Positions 60,921 to 64,000 of a DNA stretch of 64,000 nucleotides are shown here, piece by piece. Source of the DNA: Virgisporangium aliadipatigenens. GTDB lineage: Bacteria; Actinomycetota; Actinomycetes; Mycobacteriales; Micromonosporaceae. How positions within the stretch are numbered: position 1 is the first letter of the stretch; every line of letters starts with the position of its first letter. Location of the stretch: the NCBI RefSeq assembly GCF_016863615.1, contig NZ_BOPF01000024.1:109022-173021 (forward strand), read 5' to 3'. The notes beneath the pieces were generated by a model. That model searched no databases and had not been told where the DNA came from. It saw only the letters and a program-made list of their open reading frames with translations. The position numbers and the translations under genes were made by a program.

Positions 60921-60954
60921 GGGAGGCCGGTCCGTCGTTGGGTGGCGACGGACC
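60921..60954. terminator. strong bidirectional terminator
   Basis: A perfect 13-bp stem, GGCCGGTCCGTCG (60921-60933) and CGACGGACCGGCC (60942-60954), with an 8-nt loop. Between convergent mmsB and the GH114 gene. Confidence 0.85.
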
Positions 60955-60970
60955 GGCCGCACCCGTTGGT

Positions 60971-61888
60971 TCAGCCGCAGAACTGGTAGGGCCCGCCGGG
61001 GCTGACGCTCACGTCGCGGCGGATCACCGAGGCCGTTCCGCGCAGGGCGGTGCAGGCCGTGTTGTATCCGGCGCGGGTGTACTCGATCACGAACATCGCG
61101 CCGCCCCAGACCTGCTTGTACAGCTGGCACTCCGCGTATTCGGAATCGGTGTTCGCGCCGCACTCCTCGACAATGCCGAAGTCGAAGCCCAGTTCCCGGC
61201 CCATGTTCGGCTGGGTCAGGTCCCCGTTCGCGTCGAGCTCCAGTTCGAGCGTGTTCTTCTGCGCCACCGCCAGGCCGTTGGCGTGGGCGGCCGCGGTGAG
61301 CAGCCGGGCGTACGCCTTGGCGTTGTCCTCCGAGATGTAGGTCGCCCCGCTGCTGCCCGAGACGAAGGATCGGGTGAACGTGTCGAGGTTGTCGATCTCG
61401 ACCGCCTGGAAGCCGTCGGCGGCGCAGCGGGCGATCCAGCCGCCCACGATGTTCGCGAGGGAGCGGCGCTTCGCGTCGGTGCGGATGTCGAACATGATCT
61501 CGCCCGGCCACTCGGGATCCTCGAAGTACTGGCCGTTGTTGCGCTTGAGCAGCAGCGCCGCCCGTTCGCTCGTGGCCTTGAACCAGGCGCTGGTGCCCTC
61601 CACGTTCGCCGCGCCGGGTTGGCCCTGGAAGCCGTTCACATAACAGATGTTGTAGAGGCCCGGAGCCGGATCGTCGCCGCGGTCGCGACTGACCACGGTC
61701 ACGCCCGACGGAGGCGTGTAGGCGCCGCCGATCTGGTAGTCGAACTTGGCGCGCGGCTTCGGGTAGGAGATGGCGGCGGCGTCGGCGGCCGGGACGCCGG
61801 AGAACGCCACCGCCGCGACGGCGAGCGTCGCGGTGGCGGCGCCGACCAGCAGGGCACGGGCATGCCGACGGAACAGGGATGTGGACAC
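60971..61888 (-). CDS. GH114-family secreted glycosidase (endo-alpha-1,4-polygalactosaminidase-like)
   Basis: Secreted protein of 305 residues with a long signal peptide (cleavage near ADAAA). The GH114 TIM-barrel pattern is visible: FDYQIGGAYTPPSGVTVVSR, YNICYVNGFQGQPG, EIMFDIRTDAKR, CAADGFQAVEIDNLDTF (with catalytic-type acids) and VAQKNTLELE, then FGIVEECG. Known members hydrolyse alpha-1,4-galactosamine polymers such as Pel-like matrix glycans. GTG 61888 is chosen for GAGGAG about 7 bp upstream. It is convergent with the sugar importer, so the two may serve the same polysaccharide; this is inference only. Confidence 0.85.
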   Translation of the reverse strand: MSTSLFRRHARALLVGAATATLAVAAVAFSGVPAADAAAISYPKPRAKFDYQIGGAYTPPSGVTVVSRDRGDDPAPGLYNICYVNGFQGQPGAANVEGTSAWFKATSERAALLLKRNNGQYFEDPEWPGEIMFDIRTDAKRRSLANIVGGWIARCAADGFQAVEIDNLDTFTRSFVSGSSGATYISEDNAKAYARLLTAAAHANGLAVAQKNTLELELDANGDLTQPNMGRELGFDFGIVEECGANTDSEYAECQLYKQVWGGAMFVIEYTRAGYNTACTALRGTASVIRRDVSVSPGGPYQFCG

Positions 61889-62059
61889 GAGGCGCTCCTC
61901 GAAGGAGGGGGACCTGCCCCGCCTCGGGCGCGTCACCCCGTCTCGGGGGTCACCCTGGCGACCTGGCGCCGGATTCGGCGGAACCGCCACACCGGCTGGG
62001 CTCGATCCTGTACATCGACAGATGTAACTGCCTAGCGCCGCTCAGGTCAATATCCCGCT

Positions 62060-62710
62060 TCAATCGCCGACCGTAAAGTTGTCCGGGACACCGGGCTGGT
62101 CCCACGAGTTGGTCTCGTCCCGCTTGATCTTGACCGGGTCCTCAGCCGACGCCTTCTTCTCGTAGAGCGCGTCGATCCACCAGCGGTCCTCCTGGTCGAA
62201 GTCCTTGTACTCGGGGTAGTCCGCCGGCGAAGGCTTCGGATACTCGTCGGGGTACTTGTTGTCGTAGAGCGAGTAGCCGACCGAGTTGGCCAGTTGTTTG
62301 AACGTCTGGTAGCCGGTCTCCTCGGCCTGGCCGTAAAGCGCCGCCGCGCTTTTGACGATGCCGCACAGTTGGGTCAGCATGCCCACGCTGTCCGCGGGCA
62401 CCGATTCCGGCCGCTTCTCGTCCTTCGCCAGCCCGTAGAAGATGACCCGGGCATCGGTGAACGTGTTGAAGAACCTGGTGGCTTCTTCCTCGGACTGGCC
62501 CGCCCAGCCGATGTGCAGCGGGATCCAGTACTTCGTCATGAGATCGCTGAAGTGCTGGATGATGGCCTCGGCCCACTCCATGCACTTGACGCCGTCGGAC
62601 CACAGGGCGGTGGAGTCGATGTCGACCTCCCAGTGCCCGGGGTCGGAGCTGTACTCCTTCGGCGCACTGTCCCAACTTCCGATTTCGCCGCTGGGTCGCG
62701 AGTCAGCCAT
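62060..62710 (-). CDS. WXG100-like protein (ESX/type VII-associated candidate)
   Basis: Acidic protein of 216 residues without a signal peptide. The central helical hairpin carries a W-x-G turn (HIGWAGQSEEEATRFFNTFT), with preceding CMEWAEAIIQHFSDLM and a following helix (ARVIFYGLAKD), as in WXG100-like proteins, but with an N-terminal extension (about 30 residues) and a Tyr/Pro/Asp-rich C-terminal tail. ATG 62710 has GGAGG 5 bp upstream. It lies next to an RHS-like repeat gene on the other strand, a layout seen around polymorphic-toxin loci. It could be an export partner or an immunity-like factor. Confidence 0.6.
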   Translation of the reverse strand: MADSRPSGEIGSWDSAPKEYSSDPGHWEVDIDSTALWSDGVKCMEWAEAIIQHFSDLMTKYWIPLHIGWAGQSEEEATRFFNTFTDARVIFYGLAKDEKRPESVPADSVGMLTQLCGIVKSAAALYGQAEETGYQTFKQLANSVGYSLYDNKYPDEYPKPSPADYPEYKDFDQEDRWWIDALYEKKASAEDPVKIKRDETNSWDQPGVPDNFTVGD

Positions 62711-62886
62711 GGTGCCTCCGATTCTGCCGATCTCACCATGGGTCGCGAGCCCACCCGGGTCAACGTCCTTGATCGGGGTATCGCGAGCCGTCCCGCCGGA
62801 CGCTCCGCCGCAGTTCACGCACCGTCGAAGAATCGAGATCTGTACGGTGCCCATGGCGCTTCCGTTAGGGTCCGCCCAGGTGAGCC

Positions 62887-63489
62887 ATGCGTTCGGCGTT
62901 CATGAACGGGCCGTGCGGTCGTCGAACAGATCGGAGTGCGACATTGTCCTTTGGAAACTCGCTGCCGAAGAACCCCGACGAGGTGTTCGGGCCGCAGTCC
63001 GGTGATCCGAAGCCGATCGCCGCACGGGAGATCCAGGAGATGAGCGGCCGGCGCAGCTACACCGCGCGCGCCGAGGACATGCCGACGGCGCCACCGTTCC
63101 CGACGATGCCGACCGTTCCGGGCCGGATGCTCGCACCGCCGCCCCCGGCGCCCGGGGCCGTTCCGCGGACGCCGCGCGCCGTGCCGACCGCCGCGCCGGC
63201 CCTGTGGACGCCACCGGTCGCCGCGAACCACCTCACCGGTGCGTTCGGGACGGTCCGCGGCACCCCGCCGCGCATCGCGCACCGGCCCGCCACCCCGCGG
63301 GTCGACCGCCCGGCGGCCGCTCCCCGGCCCGCCGTCTCGGCCCGCCCGTCGGTCGAGGCGCGTCCCGCCGTGCCCGAACCGCCCCGTAGCGTGCGTCGGC
63401 ACGTCGTGCGCGCCGGAGACGTTCCCCCGAAAACACCGCCCGCGCCGCCGAAGCCCGGACACCCGCCCCGGGTGCCCGGCCGGCGATAG
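62887..63489 (+). CDS. proline-rich hypothetical protein
   Basis: Protein of about 200 residues, mostly Pro, Ala, Arg and Val (PTAPPFPTMPTVPGRMLAPP and similar), with a short ordered N-terminus (LPKNPDEVFGPQSGDPKP) and a basic C-terminus. Probably disordered. There is no signal peptide or domain. The start is uncertain: ATG 62887, ATG 62902 and TTG 62945 are possible. It lies 15 bp before the RHS-like gene and probably belongs to its operon. Confidence 0.5.
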   Translation: MRSAFMNGPCGRRTDRSATLSFGNSLPKNPDEVFGPQSGDPKPIAAREIQEMSGRRSYTARAEDMPTAPPFPTMPTVPGRMLAPPPPAPGAVPRTPRAVPTAAPALWTPPVAANHLTGAFGTVRGTPPRIAHRPATPRVDRPAAAPRPAVSARPSVEARPAVPEPPRSVRRHVVRAGDVPPKTPPAPPKPGHPPRVPGRR

Positions 63490-63504
63490 GGGGATTGGGA
63501 ACCG

Positions 63505-64000
63505 ATGGTCGACAACCCGCAGCTCACCCGGCAGACCACACCCGACGGCTGGGTCATCGAATACGACGGTCAGCAACTGTTCCGGCAGACCTCGCCGGAA
63601 GGGACCGTTCTTTTCAACTTCGACGAGCAGAACCGCGCGCATTCCGGCGTGACCGCCGACCACGTGCGATTCACGCTCGAATACCCCCGCGACGGCGTCG
63701 TGCGACACCGGTACTCCGACGGGTCGAGCGTCACCTACGACGGCAACCAGCTGGTTCAGCAAACCGCCCGGGACGGCACGAGCTACGGCGACTTCGACGC
63801 CGATCAACGGCCGCACAGCGGCGTCACCGGCGACGGCGAACGATTCACGCTCGACTATCTTGCCGACGACATCGTGCGGCAGCGGTTCGCCGACGGCTCC
63901 GCCGTCGAGACGCGCGGCGACCAAGTGGTCCGGCAGACCACCGCCGACGGCGCGGTGTACACGGACTTCGACGCGCAGAATCGGCCGCATCGGGGCATGG
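63505..64000 (+). CDS. RHS/YD-like repeat protein, cut by window edge
   Basis: The first 165 residues of a protein running off the right edge. At least three repeats of about 58 residues are visible: an RQT-x-x-DG strand, FDxxxRxHSGVT, FTLxYxxDxVVRxRYSDGSSV, YDGNQLVxQT. The YDG and DG-rich beta pattern resembles RHS/YD-repeat shells of polymorphic toxins. ATG 63505 follows GGGGGATTGGGA. A C-terminal toxin domain would be outside this window. There is no signal peptide, which suits type VII or contact-dependent export. Confidence 0.65.
   Translation, partial: MVDNPQLTRQTTPDGWVIEYDGQQLFRQTSPEGTVLFNFDEQNRAHSGVTADHVRFTLEYPRDGVVRHRYSDGSSVTYDGNQLVQQTARDGTSYGDFDADQRPHSGVTGDGERFTLDYLADDIVRQRFADGSAVETRGDQVVRQTTADGAVYTDFDAQNRPHRGM

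Overview
The window is very GC-rich (roughly 70%), with dense genes, many GTG and some TTG starts, and frequent 1-11 bp overlaps between consecutive genes. This points to a mycelial actinomycete. Two chemoreceptor-type proteins, a CslA/GlxA tip-polysaccharide locus and an Ngc-type chitobiose importer fit a filamentous soil actinomycete, possibly with a motile stage (Micromonosporaceae, Cryptosporangium/Kineosporia or Pseudonocardiales type). I cannot place the genus. I see no rRNA, tRNA, CRISPR array, insertion sequence or prophage.

Layout. 1-2.9 kb: an MMPL exporter cut by the window edge and its divergent TetR regulator. 2.9-4.7 kb: a PAS-LuxR regulator and a membrane-anchored HtrA-like protease. 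4.7-11.6 kb: an exopolysaccharide-type block (two glycosyltransferases, a methyltransferase and a Wzx-like flippase on the minus strand, with a divergent DUF4012 protein). 11.6-19.6 kb: a seven-gene minus-strand operon for a MacAB-like ABC exporter with two adaptors and its own two-component system. A small cysteine-motif lipoprotein is divergent from it, and the intergenic region carries an array of 11-bp-spaced repeats that looks like the response-regulator operator. 19.8-24.8 kb: a small hypothetical protein, an orphan solute-binding lipoprotein, an MCP, a hypothetical protein, and AlkB behind a LexA/SOS box. 24.9-27.8 kb: a second lipoprotein-adaptor-FtsX-permease operon without an ATPase. 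27.8-36.6 kb: a PAS/GAF membrane sensor without output domain, a membrane M16-like peptidase operon, a MarR regulator, and a tightly overlapping SpoIIE-like/STAS/TerD-vWA operon. 36.6-43.1 kb: CslA, a GH6 cellulase, a beta-propeller protein and GlxA. 43.2-49.1 kb: a beta-lactamase-fold lipoprotein, CorA, RecQ, and an MCP fused to a carbohydrate-binding-like domain. 49.1-55.6 kb: an RpiR regulator with NgcEFG-type transporter, aldose-epimerase-like protein and zinc dehydrogenase. 55.9-61.9 kb: a small conserved protein, the ChvE-MmsA-MmsB monosaccharide importer behind a LacI-type operator, and a GH114 glycosidase. 62-64 kb: a WXG100-like protein, a proline-rich protein and the start of an RHS-like repeat protein.

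The most unusual observation is a pair of 60-nt leader cistrons (13441-13500 minus; 24149-24208 plus). They lie directly before two unrelated genes (an FtsX permease and alkB), overlap the downstream start as ATGA, and encode 19-residue peptides sharing a C-terminal GAGERSEAA motif. Over that motif most nucleotide differences are synonymous. Other items worth a second look are the 11-bp repeat operator, a recurring GTCCAC-W-GTGGAC palindrome seen only in the first 33 kb, a hairpin that buries the ribosome-binding site of the aldose-epimerase-like gene, and a SpoIIE/STAS pair that has lost key phospho-switch residues.
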